The position numbers and the translations under genes are program-made. A model generated the notes under the pieces. It saw only the letters and a list, made by a program, of their open reading frames with translations. It ran no database searches and was not told the origin of the DNA. From positions 1 through 64,000 of the forward strand of contig NZ_JBGVSA010000023.1 of NCBI RefSeq assembly GCF_041807905.1: a stretch of DNA of 64,000 bases, in the 5' to 3' direction. This DNA comes from JBGVSA01 sp041807905. GTDB taxonomy: Bacteria > Pseudomonadota > Gammaproteobacteria > Burkholderiales > Rhodocyclaceae. Positions 44,197 through 52,408 of this stretch are shown here, piece by piece; position 1 is the stretch's first letter, and the number at the start of each line of letters is the position of its first letter.

Positions 44197-44552
44197 GGCT
44201 CAAACCTCCATCATCATTCAAACGAAAATCCTGTGTGCGGCCATCCCATATGTTGCGACGCAGCGAAATCACTGAAACGTGCAATACCAAAGGACGGCAA
44301 AAGGCAGATGCCACAACGTATGCAGACGATGTACGCGCGTCAATGCGGTGCAGCACTAGTCCAGCTTGGCAAACATCAAGGAGAAGTGAGATACACAGAC
44401 AGCCTAGTAGATGGCGCTACGAATGATGAGGATCGCCTACAAGAAATTCCCTATGCAGAAACGAGCCCTGCCCTGGCCGGTGGACGGGGCTTGAATGCGT
44501 ACCTGGACTGCCTGCGCTCGCCATTGAGGTGCCAGACTGAGACGTTGCGATC
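44197..44552. other. Gap upstream of adhE
   Basis: About 355 bases with no convincing gene. A sequence at 44366-44379 (TTGGCAAACATCAA) resembles an FNR site only in one half. The codon-like stretches here have no start with a ribosome-binding site or recognisable protein. Probably holds the adhE promoter and the left border of the following accessory block. Confidence 0.4.
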
Positions 44553-45656
44553 TCAGCCCTCCGCGGCAAGCTCCATGGCCTCGATCAGGTAGTACCCTGC
44601 CCACATGACGCTTTCATCCACGCCAAGACCATTGCGCCGGTGATATGTGCTGTGCAGGACGATGCCTTCCCATTCAGGGCGGTCAACGGCGAGAAACTCC
44701 GACGACAGAAGTCGGGCCAGAATGGCCAGCCCATATGACCGGTATTTGGCCGCCCGTGGCGTGCCCCCAAGTGCATTCGCCAGATGCAACATGCCTGCCG
44801 CGGCAATTGCGGCAGCCGAACTTTCGTACTGCTGGTGCGGCGCTGGCTCCAGCCAATCGTTGGGAGGCACATGCTCGGGCGTCTGGGCAATGTAGTAATC
44901 CGCGGCATGGCAAGCGGAGTCCAGCATGTCGTCCGCGCGGGAGTGCTTGTACGCCGTCGTGAACCCATAGATGGCCCACGCTTGACCGCGCGCCCAGGTC
45001 GAATCCGGTCGCCACCCCTGGTGAGTGGCTGCGCGCAGGAATTCACCGGTGGCCGGGTCGAACCATCCTTCGTGGAGAGTGCTTCCGTCCCCTCTTTGAA
45101 GATGTCGGCGACTTGTCCGACTGTGGGCGAGCGCCACCTCAAAAAGCGCCGCGTCGCCGGAGTACTCGGCGGCGCGAAAGATGACGCCAACGTTCATCAT
45201 GACGTCGATGAACGTGCTGCCCGCATCGACCCAGGTGCGCAGATAGCCGCCCGGCTGCTGAAAGCGGGCTGCCATGGTTCGGCCTGCTTCAATCAGCACA
45301 GCTCGAGCATGCGGCGTTGGCGTGTGGTCGTACCAGCGCCCCCAGCTTGGCTCGAATATGAAACCGATGTCGTGCGTACCGTCGTCGTGCTTGCGGGGCT
45401 CGATCAGGCGGCAGTACCGGGACGCTCGGTCCACCCACTTGCCGTCGCCTGAGCGTTGCGCAATCGCCCATATGAGTCCGGCAAGGAAACCGCTGCTCCA
45501 GTTGGGCGCCCACGGATCGTCCGCGAAAACCCAAATGCCACGCTCGGTATAGGCGGGGAATTGGTCCGGCGCCCGCTCCAGCAATCGCAGAACTTGCTGT
45601 TCAACGTATTCAAAAGCTTCTTGCATGGAAACCTGGCGGAAAACAGCATTGGCCAT
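44553..45656 (-). CDS. GH88 unsaturated uronyl hydrolase
   Basis: 367 residues, an alpha/alpha-barrel. Both catalytic aspartates of GH88 are present: Asp96 in THDIGF and Asp151 in FIDVMMN. STWARGQAWAIYGF and LGVDESVMWAGYYLIEAM are further family blocks. GH88 enzymes release 4,5-unsaturated uronic acids from the non-reducing end by hydration. No signal peptide, so it acts in the cytoplasm on an imported small substrate. The ATG at 45656 has AGGAG eight bases upstream; the LacI operator lies 23 bases further and would lie inside the longer frame to 45695. The upstream promoter matches that of the MFS operon. Confidence 0.88.
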   Translation of the reverse strand: MANAVFRQVSMQEAFEYVEQQVLRLLERAPDQFPAYTERGIWVFADDPWAPNWSSGFLAGLIWAIAQRSGDGKWVDRASRYCRLIEPRKHDDGTHDIGFIFEPSWGRWYDHTPTPHARAVLIEAGRTMAARFQQPGGYLRTWVDAGSTFIDVMMNVGVIFRAAEYSGDAALFEVALAHSRTSRRHLQRGDGSTLHEGWFDPATGEFLRAATHQGWRPDSTWARGQAWAIYGFTTAYKHSRADDMLDSACHAADYYIAQTPEHVPPNDWLEPAPHQQYESSAAAIAAAGMLHLANALGGTPRAAKYRSYGLAILARLLSSEFLAVDRPEWEGIVLHSTYHRRNGLGVDESVMWAGYYLIEAMELAAEG

Positions 45657-45678
45657 CTCGAGTACTCCTGAGAAATTT

Positions 45679-45717
45679 TGTGAAATCGATTTCACACCAT
45701 TTCGTAAAAATGATCAA
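45679..45717 (-). promoter_or_regulatory. LacI operator over the GH88 promoter
   Basis: TGTGAAATCGATTTCACA (45679-45696) is a perfect 18-base palindrome. It covers a -10 TGAAAT (45694-45689) lying 17 bases from a -35 TTGATC (45717-45712). The block 45670-45695 is identical to 50949-50974. Binding by the adjacent LacI protein is inferred. Confidence 0.8.
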
Positions 45718-45866
45718 GCTTTCGCGTCAGGAAAATGGTGGCTGGGTGGCGGCACAGTATGCCGAAAAGGTGCATCGCCAAAGGCTTGCCGAAGATGTCA
45801 GAATGACGTCTGAAAAACAGGATGCACGGCGCCGGGCTACAGCGCGACGAACGCCGTGACGCGCTG

Positions 45867-45882
45867 GAGAAACACGTTTCAC
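45867..45882. promoter_or_regulatory. Weaker LacI operator before the lacI gene
   Basis: GAGAAACACGTTTCAC matches the strong operator at 11 of 16 positions, keeping the GAAA and TTTC(AC) arms and differing in the centre. It lies 13 bases before the ATG, a position for negative autoregulation. Confidence 0.5.
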
Positions 45883-45895
45883 GAATCTGAATGCG

Positions 45896-46924
45896 ATGAA
45901 AAACAAACAGACTTCAGTCAAGATCGTCGATGTCGCCAAGCGGGCCGACTGCTCGCCAGCGACGGTTTCGCGCGTGCTCAATGGCAATCAAGCCGTTGCA
46001 GAAGAGATTCGCGACCGCGTGGTGAAGGCGGCCAACGACCTGGGATACGTACCAAACGGCGCGGCCAAAGCCCTGAGCTCCACCAAGAGCCGCCTTGTCG
46101 GCGCGATCATTCCGACGCTCGACCACGCCATCTATGCCACGATGATCGACGCACTGCAGGCCCGCCTGGCGGACCGCGCCACATCGGTCGTTCTCAGCAC
46201 CTCACTGTATGACGCCGACGTAGAACTCAAGCAGCTCAGGCTACTCATCGAACGCGGGGTGGAAGCGGTCGTGCTGGTCGGCGCGAGTCACCGCAGCGAG
46301 GCGATCAAGCTGCTCGATCGCCACAACATTCCCTATGTGCTGACCTACACGAACAAGCTGGGGCCGCGGGGCGCGGCCGTCGGATTCGACAACGTTGAAG
46401 CGGGCACCATAGCCGCCCGATTCCTGTATGACCTGGGGCACAGGCGCTTCGGCATGCTGGCGGGGATCACTCGCAACAACGACCGCGCAACCGATCGAGT
46501 CACCGGGTTCAAGCAGGCCTTGCAGGACGCGGGCGTTGCCGAGGACGCAATCACTGTCATCGAAGCGCCCTACCAGGTCCAGTCGGGCCAGGAAGGCGCA
46601 AAGGCCCTGCTGAAATCCGATCCGCGCATCACGGCAATCTTCTGCGGCAGCGACATACTTGCGGCCGGCGCCCTCAAGCACTGCGCCGCGTCGCGCATCC
46701 GCGTTCCTGAGGACATATCGGTCCTGGGATTCGACAATCTTGAGATTGCCGGCCTGACCACGCCCGAATTGAGCACGCTCGAAGTGCCCGCAAAAGAGAT
46801 GGGGCGACTGTCGGCCGAGTACATCATGGCCGAAGCATCTCAGCAGGTACATATACGGCGCCCGCAGATATCCGTGAGACTGGTCATTCGCGGCTCGACC
46901 GGTCCGGGCAAGCTAGTCGATTGA
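45896..46924 (+). CDS. LacI-family repressor of the GH88 / CoA-acid regulon
   Basis: 342 residues. The LacI headpiece is VKIVDVAKRADCSPATVSRVLNGNQAVAEEIRDRVVKAANDLGYVPNGAAKAL, with the hinge helix region after it. The periplasmic-binding-protein-like domain follows, with SGQEGAKALLKSDPRITAIFCGSDILAAGAL and a C-terminal ISVLGFDN. The effector is unknown; the gene context suggests a uronide or its product. It is divergent from the GH88 gene, and a matching palindrome lies at three promoters. The ATG at 45896 is adjacent to the weak operator. Confidence 0.9.
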   Translation: MKNKQTSVKIVDVAKRADCSPATVSRVLNGNQAVAEEIRDRVVKAANDLGYVPNGAAKALSSTKSRLVGAIIPTLDHAIYATMIDALQARLADRATSVVLSTSLYDADVELKQLRLLIERGVEAVVLVGASHRSEAIKLLDRHNIPYVLTYTNKLGPRGAAVGFDNVEAGTIAARFLYDLGHRRFGMLAGITRNNDRATDRVTGFKQALQDAGVAEDAITVIEAPYQVQSGQEGAKALLKSDPRITAIFCGSDILAAGALKHCAASRIRVPEDISVLGFDNLEIAGLTTPELSTLEVPAKEMGRLSAEYIMAEASQQVHIRRPQISVRLVIRGSTGPGKLVD

Positions 46925-47012
46925 TGCTACGAAAGGCGTGAGAGGCGTGTCTGAGACGCGCCCAACTGTGCGCACGGGAGAACAGCCCGTACTTTGCCTT
47001 CAAACGTTTTTC

Positions 47013-47057
47013 CCCGGTGCGAAGGGCCTGTTTTCGCGCCCTTCGCACCGGGCGGTT
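47013..47057 (+). terminator. Long hairpin between lacI and maoC
   Basis: CCCGGTGCGAAGGGC and GCCCTTCGCACCGGG form a perfect 15-bp stem around a 10-base loop, followed on the plus strand by CGGTTTTAC. A terminator for lacI is likely; for the convergent operon on the minus strand no T-run follows. Confidence 0.6.
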
Positions 47058-47495
47058 TTACGCTTGCGCCACCCACTTCAGAATATGTTCCCCGACGCAC
47101 ACTAGCTCGCCGTCCTGATTGACGATCCGGATTTCCGAAACGGTTCGCCGCCGCAGCGTATCGACGTCGCGTACGGTGTATTCGAGCTTCAGGCGATCTC
47201 CGGCGAATACAGGCTTGAGATAGCGTATGCGATCGTAGCCAAGAGAAACTGGAGTCTCTTTGTCGCGAACGCCACTTACACGCTCCACGATCTCGGTCGA
47301 GCAATGCGACATGTAAGCCACCATCATCGCGCCATGAGCAATGACGCGGCCATACGGGCTCTCGGCCATTGCTGCTTCGTCGACGTGGTTCGGTGAGAAA
47401 TCGCCACTCAGTTCGGCGAAGGCGCGGATAGCGCCGGCCGTGACGTGCTTTTCCAGAGAGACCGAATCGCCTCGTTGCAGATAGAACTCAGTCAT
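47058..47495 (-). CDS. MaoC-family hotdog dehydratase
   Basis: 145 residues. The (R)-hydratase motif reads SGDFSPNHVDEAAM with catalytic Asp32 and His37 in place; the residue that is usually Asn reads Ser. IAHGAMMVAYMSH follows as in the family. MaoC proteins hydrate 2-enoyl-CoA or dehydrate 3-hydroxyacyl-CoA. Its start overlaps the end of the enoyl-CoA hydratase gene by eight bases. Last gene of the MFS-led operon. Confidence 0.85.
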   Translation of the reverse strand: MTEFYLQRGDSVSLEKHVTAGAIRAFAELSGDFSPNHVDEAAMAESPYGRVIAHGAMMVAYMSHCSTEIVERVSGVRDKETPVSLGYDRIRYLKPVFAGDRLKLEYTVRDVDTLRRRTVSEIRIVNQDGELVCVGEHILKWVAQA

Positions 47496-48300
47496 TGGAA
47501 GACTCCGATTTCGATCGATCCGAGGATCGCTGCGCGCGTTTTTCGAGAAAGGCCGACACCGCCTCGCGGCAATCGTCCGAACGAAATACGTGGTCGGTCA
47601 GTTGAAAGTTGATCTTCAGCGCGTCCGCTCGCGAAACGCCCGTGCACTGACGCACGCCCAGCTTGATCGCCTTGATGGCCTCGAACGGCTTTGCGGCGAT
47701 TCTCTCCGCCATCGCTACAGCCCTGGGAACAGCCTCGCCATCCGGCACAACGTGGCTGACCAGCCCAATCCGCTCTGCCTCGTCGGCCGGGATCAGTTCT
47801 CCCAGGAACATCAGTTCCTTGGCACGCGAAGCCCCCACCAAAGCGGGTGTACGGAACAGTCCTCCGCTTCCACCGAAAACGCCCAGGTTCACTTCGGGAA
47901 GACCGATACGGGCGCTGGCGGCCATGATGCGGATGTCGCAGGCCATCGCGAGCTCGCACCCGCCGCCGAGCGCGACACCTTCGATGGCCGCGATCACGGG
48001 TTGGCTCAGTTCTTCAACCATGTCGAAGACTTCGTTTTCCCGCCGCAGCTTCTTGCCGACGAAATCGTCCGAGATGGCCGGAAATTCCTTCACGTCGGAT
48101 CCAGCGCAGAACGCGCGCGTCCCCGCCCCCGTCACCACGACCACTCGCGTTGCCGGATCTGCGTCGAGGGCACCGAGCGCTTCGGCGAGCTGCCGCGTCA
48201 TTTCAATCGAATTGATATTCAGCGGCGGATTGTTCAGCGTCAGGAGCGACACCCCAGCCCCGAGCGCCTCCACCTTTATGAGTTTCGTTCTCTCTTCCAT
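47488..48300 (-). CDS. Enoyl-CoA hydratase/isomerase family protein
   Basis: 270 residues, crotonase fold. The oxyanion/CoA segments are DVKEFPAISD and ALGGGCELAMACDIRI, with both catalytic glutamates present (GGGCELA and IGLPEVNLGVFGG). It acts on an unsaturated acyl-CoA whose identity is unknown. The ATG at 48300 has GGAG upstream; an ATG at 48318 overlapping the preceding stop in an ATGA is a real alternative. Third gene in the operon. Confidence 0.88.
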   Translation of the reverse strand: MEERTKLIKVEALGAGVSLLTLNNPPLNINSIEMTRQLAEALGALDADPATRVVVVTGAGTRAFCAGSDVKEFPAISDDFVGKKLRRENEVFDMVEELSQPVIAAIEGVALGGGCELAMACDIRIMAASARIGLPEVNLGVFGGSGGLFRTPALVGASRAKELMFLGELIPADEAERIGLVSHVVPDGEAVPRAVAMAERIAAKPFEAIKAIKLGVRQCTGVSRADALKINFQLTDHVFRSDDCREAVSAFLEKRAQRSSDRSKSESSND

Positions 48301-48314
48301 TACTGTCGCTCCGT

Positions 48315-49496
48315 TCATTGGGCTACGCGCACTACGCCCTTTTCGACCAGGGCTGCAATGCTGTCATCATCGACTCCAGCATCCCTCAGGATGGCTGCCG
48401 TATGCTCACCCAGTCGCGGCGGACTCATGCGGATCGGCGGCGCCTTGCCGTCATACCTGTTTGGGTGACTCAGCGTCTTGACCTCGCCGGCCACGGGGAC
48501 GTTCATCGAAACGATCATCTCGTTCCACGCCACCTGCGGGTCGCGCACCACGTCGGCATATTCGTTTGCCGGCGTGTGCCAGATATCGAGTCGATCAAAA
48601 ATCTCGTACCAGTCGGCCGTCGTTCTCTTCTTCATCTCGTCGGCAACGATGCGGTCGACCTCATCCCGCCGCATCATCTGGTCCTCGGCCGTATAGCCAT
48701 CGAGGGAGTCAGACCCGAACGCTTCGCGCAGCTTGTCGACTGGCGCCAGCGACAAGGTGATCCATCCATCCGCCGTCCTGTAAACACCGTATGGAGCTTG
48801 GTGAAAGCGCGTGCAGAGGCCGGAATTGAGCTTGTCCCACAACGGCCCTTTGTTCAGAAAGTAGTTCAACGGTTCGATCTGCAGATCCAAGGCCGCGTTG
48901 AGCAAATTGCAGTCGACCTTGTGCCCCTTGCCCGTGCGCTCACGATCGAACAGCGCGGCCAGCACGCCCAGAGCAGCAAGCACGGCCCCGTGCTGGTCAA
49001 CGGGCGCAGTGCCGACCGGCGTCGGCCCCGAATCCGCCTTGCCCGTCAGCGAAGCCAATCCGCTCAGACCTTGAATGAGCAGATCCTGTCCGGCCTTGCC
49101 CAGATACGGTCCGCTCGAACCGTAACCGGTGCATGAGCAATAGATGAGCCTCGGATTCAAGGCAGCCAGGGCTTCATACCCGAAACCGAGTTTTTCCATT
49201 ACCCCCGGTCGGAAGTTCTCGACCACCACGTCGGCCTGTTTCACCAGCTTGTAGATGATCTCTTTGCCCTCTGGCGATTTCAGATCGATCGCCAGGCTCT
49301 TCTGATTGCGGTTGGCCATCATGAAGAACACGCTGACACCATTCATGTACGTGTCGAAGCCGGACCAGTGGCGCTCATAGGCCCCTTTTGGCGGCTCGAC
49401 CTTGGTGACGTCAGCCCCCAGGTCCGCAAGGGTCTGCACTGCAGAAGGCCCCTGCAGATAGTGCGTAAAACTCAGAACTTTGATGCCATTCAGCAT
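48315..49496 (-). CDS. CaiB/BaiF family (family III) CoA-transferase
   Basis: 393 residues. Family blocks are VLSFTHYLQGPSAVQTLADLGADVTKVEPPKG, NRNQKSLAIDLKSPEG and VVENFRPGVMEKLGFGYEAL; the catalytic Asp is in AGQDLLIQGLSG, about Asp138. Such enzymes move CoA between carboxylic acids by an acyl-enzyme anhydride, often activating aromatic or hydroxylated acids for breakdown. It starts 18 bases after the MFS stop. The acid activated here is unknown. Confidence 0.92.
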   Translation of the reverse strand: MLNGIKVLSFTHYLQGPSAVQTLADLGADVTKVEPPKGAYERHWSGFDTYMNGVSVFFMMANRNQKSLAIDLKSPEGKEIIYKLVKQADVVVENFRPGVMEKLGFGYEALAALNPRLIYCSCTGYGSSGPYLGKAGQDLLIQGLSGLASLTGKADSGPTPVGTAPVDQHGAVLAALGVLAALFDRERTGKGHKVDCNLLNAALDLQIEPLNYFLNKGPLWDKLNSGLCTRFHQAPYGVYRTADGWITLSLAPVDKLREAFGSDSLDGYTAEDQMMRRDEVDRIVADEMKKRTTADWYEIFDRLDIWHTPANEYADVVRDPQVAWNEMIVSMNVPVAGEVKTLSHPNRYDGKAPPIRMSPPRLGEHTAAILRDAGVDDDSIAALVEKGVVRVAQ

Positions 49497-49514
49497 GATT
49501 GGGCTCCTCTACGT

Positions 49515-50864
49515 TCAGTCAGGGTCGCGTTCGTCTACGAGATCGCGGTCGCGGGTTTCGGGGACCGCCATGCACTGCACGAGAGAGATGCCGGCGATGA
49601 TCATCATGTAAATCGCAATGGGCCAGTAACTGTTGGCATACCAGAGCAGCAATGCCGAACAGATCATGGGGGCGATGCCACCGCCAAAAATTGCCGAGAA
49701 TTCGCGCGCAACGGCGAGGCCGGCATAGCGATAACGCGAGCCGAACAATTCGGCGAACATGGGCGACTGCGCGGCAATGGCGCCTTCGACCGCGAACACG
49801 AAGCCAAACACATAGACGATCGAAATCAGCCAGAGGTTGCCCGTGTGCATGAGCATGAATGCCGGTGCCGATCCCACGACCAGGAGCGCCAATATGGCGA
49901 TATTGACGGGCTTGCGGCCCCACTTGTCGACAGCCCTGCCCGCCAACCAGGCTCCCGGGATGGCGAAGATGCCCCCCAGCAGCACCAGCTTCGGGACCGC
50001 CCCGGCATCGATGCCGACCGTTCCCACCAAGTAGGCGCCGACAAAGGCGTTGTAGATGTACGAGTGCGCGTGACTGCCAACGTTGATGAAGAACACGCGC
50101 CACAGCGGCTTGCGCCCGTACTTGAACACTTCGCGCAAGGGCGAATGCGCTTCGTGCCGCCGTTGGGCCTTCACCTCGGCAAATACCGGTGACTCCTTCA
50201 TCTTGCGGCGAATGATGTATGCGCAGATCGTCACGACGATGCTCGACAGGAATACCAGGCGCCACCCGAATTCAAGGAATGTCTCCTTGGAGAGCTGCTG
50301 GGCCGCGATGAAGACCAGGCTGGCAATCACAAAACCTACCGATGCCCCCATCCACACAAGCGAGGTCGTTGCCCCGCGCTTGCCCTTCGGTGCGAACTCG
50401 GTCAGCAACACCACGGCGCTTGCCATCTCAGCCCCTGCGCCAAACCCCTGCAGCGTACGGCACAGCACCAGCAGTACCGGCGCCAGCAACCCCACCTGCT
50501 CGTAGGTCGGCAGCAGTCCGATGGCGAACGTCGCGGTTCCCATGAGGTATAGGGTCGCCACCATCACGAATTTCCGTCCCAGCCGATCTCCGTAACGCGA
50601 AAAGAACAGGCCTCCCAGCGGACGTGCTGCAAAACCGACGGCATACGCGCCGAAGCTCGCGATGTAGCCGACCGCGGGGCTGACCTTCGGAAAGAAAATG
50701 GTGTTGAACACCAAAGCCGAAGCCATGCTGTAGACCACCATGTCAAAGTTCTCGAGCAGCGTCCCTACGAATCCCGCCCATCTGGCGCGGTTCAACTCAC
50801 TTGCGGAGTCTTGCGACTCCATCGTGACGGCGCCTTGCGCCGCAACGTCTTCACCGTATGACAT
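49515..50864 (-). CDS. MFS transporter, metabolite:proton symporter (MHS) type
   Basis: 449 residues, 12 predicted helices. MHS family marks are NFDMVVYSMASALVF in helix 1, GFAARPLGGLFFSRYGDRLGRK in loop 2-3, and CRTLQGFGAGAEMASAVVLLTEFAPKGKRGATTSLVWMGASVG. Relatives import shikimate, proline/betaine, citrate and aromatic acids. The ATG at 50864 follows GAGGAGGGTGGAG and is preferred; the longer frame to 51014 runs through the promoter and operator. First gene of MFS / CoA-transferase / ECH / MaoC. Confidence 0.9.
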   Translation of the reverse strand: MSYGEDVAAQGAVTMESQDSASELNRARWAGFVGTLLENFDMVVYSMASALVFNTIFFPKVSPAVGYIASFGAYAVGFAARPLGGLFFSRYGDRLGRKFVMVATLYLMGTATFAIGLLPTYEQVGLLAPVLLVLCRTLQGFGAGAEMASAVVLLTEFAPKGKRGATTSLVWMGASVGFVIASLVFIAAQQLSKETFLEFGWRLVFLSSIVVTICAYIIRRKMKESPVFAEVKAQRRHEAHSPLREVFKYGRKPLWRVFFINVGSHAHSYIYNAFVGAYLVGTVGIDAGAVPKLVLLGGIFAIPGAWLAGRAVDKWGRKPVNIAILALLVVGSAPAFMLMHTGNLWLISIVYVFGFVFAVEGAIAAQSPMFAELFGSRYRYAGLAVAREFSAIFGGGIAPMICSALLLWYANSYWPIAIYMMIIAGISLVQCMAVPETRDRDLVDERDPD

Positions 50865-50958
50865 CGTCTCCACCCTCCTCATGTTGCGCAGCGCTCGCCG
50901 CGCATTGCCTCGACAACTCCAGGTACCGTCCAAGAGAAGCCATATCTTGAGAAATTTT

Positions 50959-50996
50959 GTGAAATCGATTTCACGCCTTTTCAGATCGATTGTCAA
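50959..50996 (-). promoter_or_regulatory. LacI operator over the MFS operon promoter
   Basis: GTGAAATCGATTTCAC (50959-50974) is a perfect palindrome. A -35 TTGACA (50996-50991) and -10 TGAAAT (50973-50968) stand 17 bases apart with the operator covering the -10. The block 50949-50974 is identical over 26 bases to that at the GH88 promoter. Confidence 0.82.
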
Positions 50997-51133
50997 CGCC
51001 TGTTCAAAAGACACTAGACAGGGCTGTGCGCAGTGCAGGATGGGACAGAAGAAAAGCAGAAAATCCGACCGTCCAGTCAGACGTTCTGGCTTCGATACGG
51101 AATACGTGGCAGCTTATCGGCGCACTCGCGCGC

Positions 51134-51550
51134 TCAAGTCTGACGCTTGCGTGCGTAGGCCTGAGTGCGTATGAAATTGCCGATCAGCTCGGCGTCCCGC
51201 CGGGACTTTTCACCAGACTGCATGGCCATGGCCTTGAGCATGAGGAGATTGTCGATGGCGATCACGAGATGATCGCCGTCCTCCACTGCCCCCGGAACGA
51301 GCGCTGCATAGTCGAAGGTGCAGATGGTGTTCCACACTTCGAACGGGCCATGAATGACGCCGAGGTCGCCGTAGACGTCCTTCACCTGCGTCGGATATTG
51401 CTCGGTGAGTCGCGCATGGTCCGCCGGCGAAGCCACGAGATCGATATCGGGCCCCGACGGGCGAATACCGTAGAACTCCATCGCCCTGCCACCAATCAGC
51501 AGCGGCCTGTCGTAAAAATCGAACCCCAGGTGCGCCAGCGCAATATCCAT
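51134..51550 (-). CDS. Nucleotidyltransferase-fold protein of unknown function
   Basis: 138 residues. LIGGRAMEFYGIRPSGPDIDLV gives GG followed after 13 residues by Asp-Ile-Asp, the minimal nucleotidyltransferase active-site pattern. A third acidic residue is not clear. Similar small proteins include DUF6036-like and toxin-antitoxin nucleotidyltransferases, but no partner gene adjoins. The ATG at 51550 is used because the longer frame to 51619 runs into the adk terminator. It lies between the accessory operon and adk. Confidence 0.65.
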   Translation of the reverse strand: MDIALAHLGFDFYDRPLLIGGRAMEFYGIRPSGPDIDLVASPADHARLTEQYPTQVKDVYGDLGVIHGPFEVWNTICTFDYAALVPGAVEDGDHLVIAIDNLLMLKAMAMQSGEKSRRDAELIGNFIRTQAYARKRQT

Positions 51551-51608
51551 GCTCCGTCCCGTCGATGCCTGCCATGCAGGCCGTGAGCCCGCACAGGCCA
51601 CAAATGAA

Positions 51609-51632
51609 AACGGAGCCACAAGGGGCTCCGTT
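51609..51632 (-). terminator. Terminator after adk
   Basis: AACGGAGCC and GGCTCCGTT form a perfect 9-bp stem with a 6-base loop. On the minus strand TTTTCATTTG follows (including the stem end). It lies about 25 bases past the adk stop. Confidence 0.82.
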
Positions 51633-51657
51633 CTTCAGTGCTGCTGCGTCCAGCCGA

Positions 51658-52311
51658 TCAGGCCAGTGCCGCAAACACGCGTGCGGTGATCTCTTCCACC
51701 GAACCCAGGCCGGAGATCTTCGCGTAGCGCGGCGCCGCCGCATCACCGGTAGCGGCCCAGTCGGAGTAATACTTGACCAGCGGCTTGGTCTGCGAGTGGT
51801 AGACCTCGAGGCGCTTGCGCACGACTTCTTCCTTGTCGTCTTCGCGTTGCACCAGCGGCTCGCCGCTCAGATCGTCCACGCCTTCGGCCTTCGGCGGATT
51901 GAACTTGACGTGGTAGGTGCGGCCGGAGCCGGTGTGCACGCGGCGACCGCTCATGCGCTCGACGATTTCTTCGTCGGGCACGTCGATTTCCAGCACGACG
52001 TCCAGCGCCACGTTCGAATCGCGCAGGGCATCGGCCTGCGGCAGCGTGCGCGGGAAACCGTCGAACATGTAGCCATTGCCACAGTCCGGCTCATTCAGGC
52101 GTTCTTTCACCAGGCCGATGATGATGTCATCGGACACCAGCTTGCCGGCATCCATGATGCTCTTGGCAGCCACGCCCAGCGGCGTGCCGGCCTTGACGGC
52201 GGCGCGCAGCATGTCGCCGGTGGAAATCTGCGGGATGCCAAAACGCTCGGCGATGAACTTGGCTTGCGTGCCCTTGCCGGCTCCCGGCGGTCCCAAAAGA
52301 ATCAGACGCAT
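51658..52311 (-). CDS. adk: Adenylate kinase
   Basis: 217 residues, long (LID-containing) form. P-loop GPPGAGKGTQ is at residues 7-16, then STGDMLR and DGFPRTLPQA. The LID lacks zinc cysteines and has GRRVHTGSGRTYHVKFNPPK. It converts ATP and AMP to two ADP. Downstream of kdsB on the same strand with about 100 bases between. Confidence 0.97.
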   Translation of the reverse strand: MRLILLGPPGAGKGTQAKFIAERFGIPQISTGDMLRAAVKAGTPLGVAAKSIMDAGKLVSDDIIIGLVKERLNEPDCGNGYMFDGFPRTLPQADALRDSNVALDVVLEIDVPDEEIVERMSGRRVHTGSGRTYHVKFNPPKAEGVDDLSGEPLVQREDDKEEVVRKRLEVYHSQTKPLVKYYSDWAATGDAAAPRYAKISGLGSVEEITARVFAALA

Positions 52312-52408
52312 GTCGCGTAACCTCCTGTCGAATAGTGAAGCGGGACTTCATTCGCCGCCACGCGGGCGGCGACGCTGTCGTTGGATGGCCGACAAGTGCC
52401 GGCCGTGA

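Noticed and set aside
44366..44379. Possible FNR/ANR site upstream of adhE
   Set aside because: TTGGCAAACATCAA matches only one half of TTGAT-N4-ATCAA well; such partial matches are common by chance.
43195..44592. Plus-strand frame of 465 codons opposite adhE
   Set aside because: Antisense shadow of adhE; sequence is Arg/His-rich and low quality, typical of the complement of high-GC genes.
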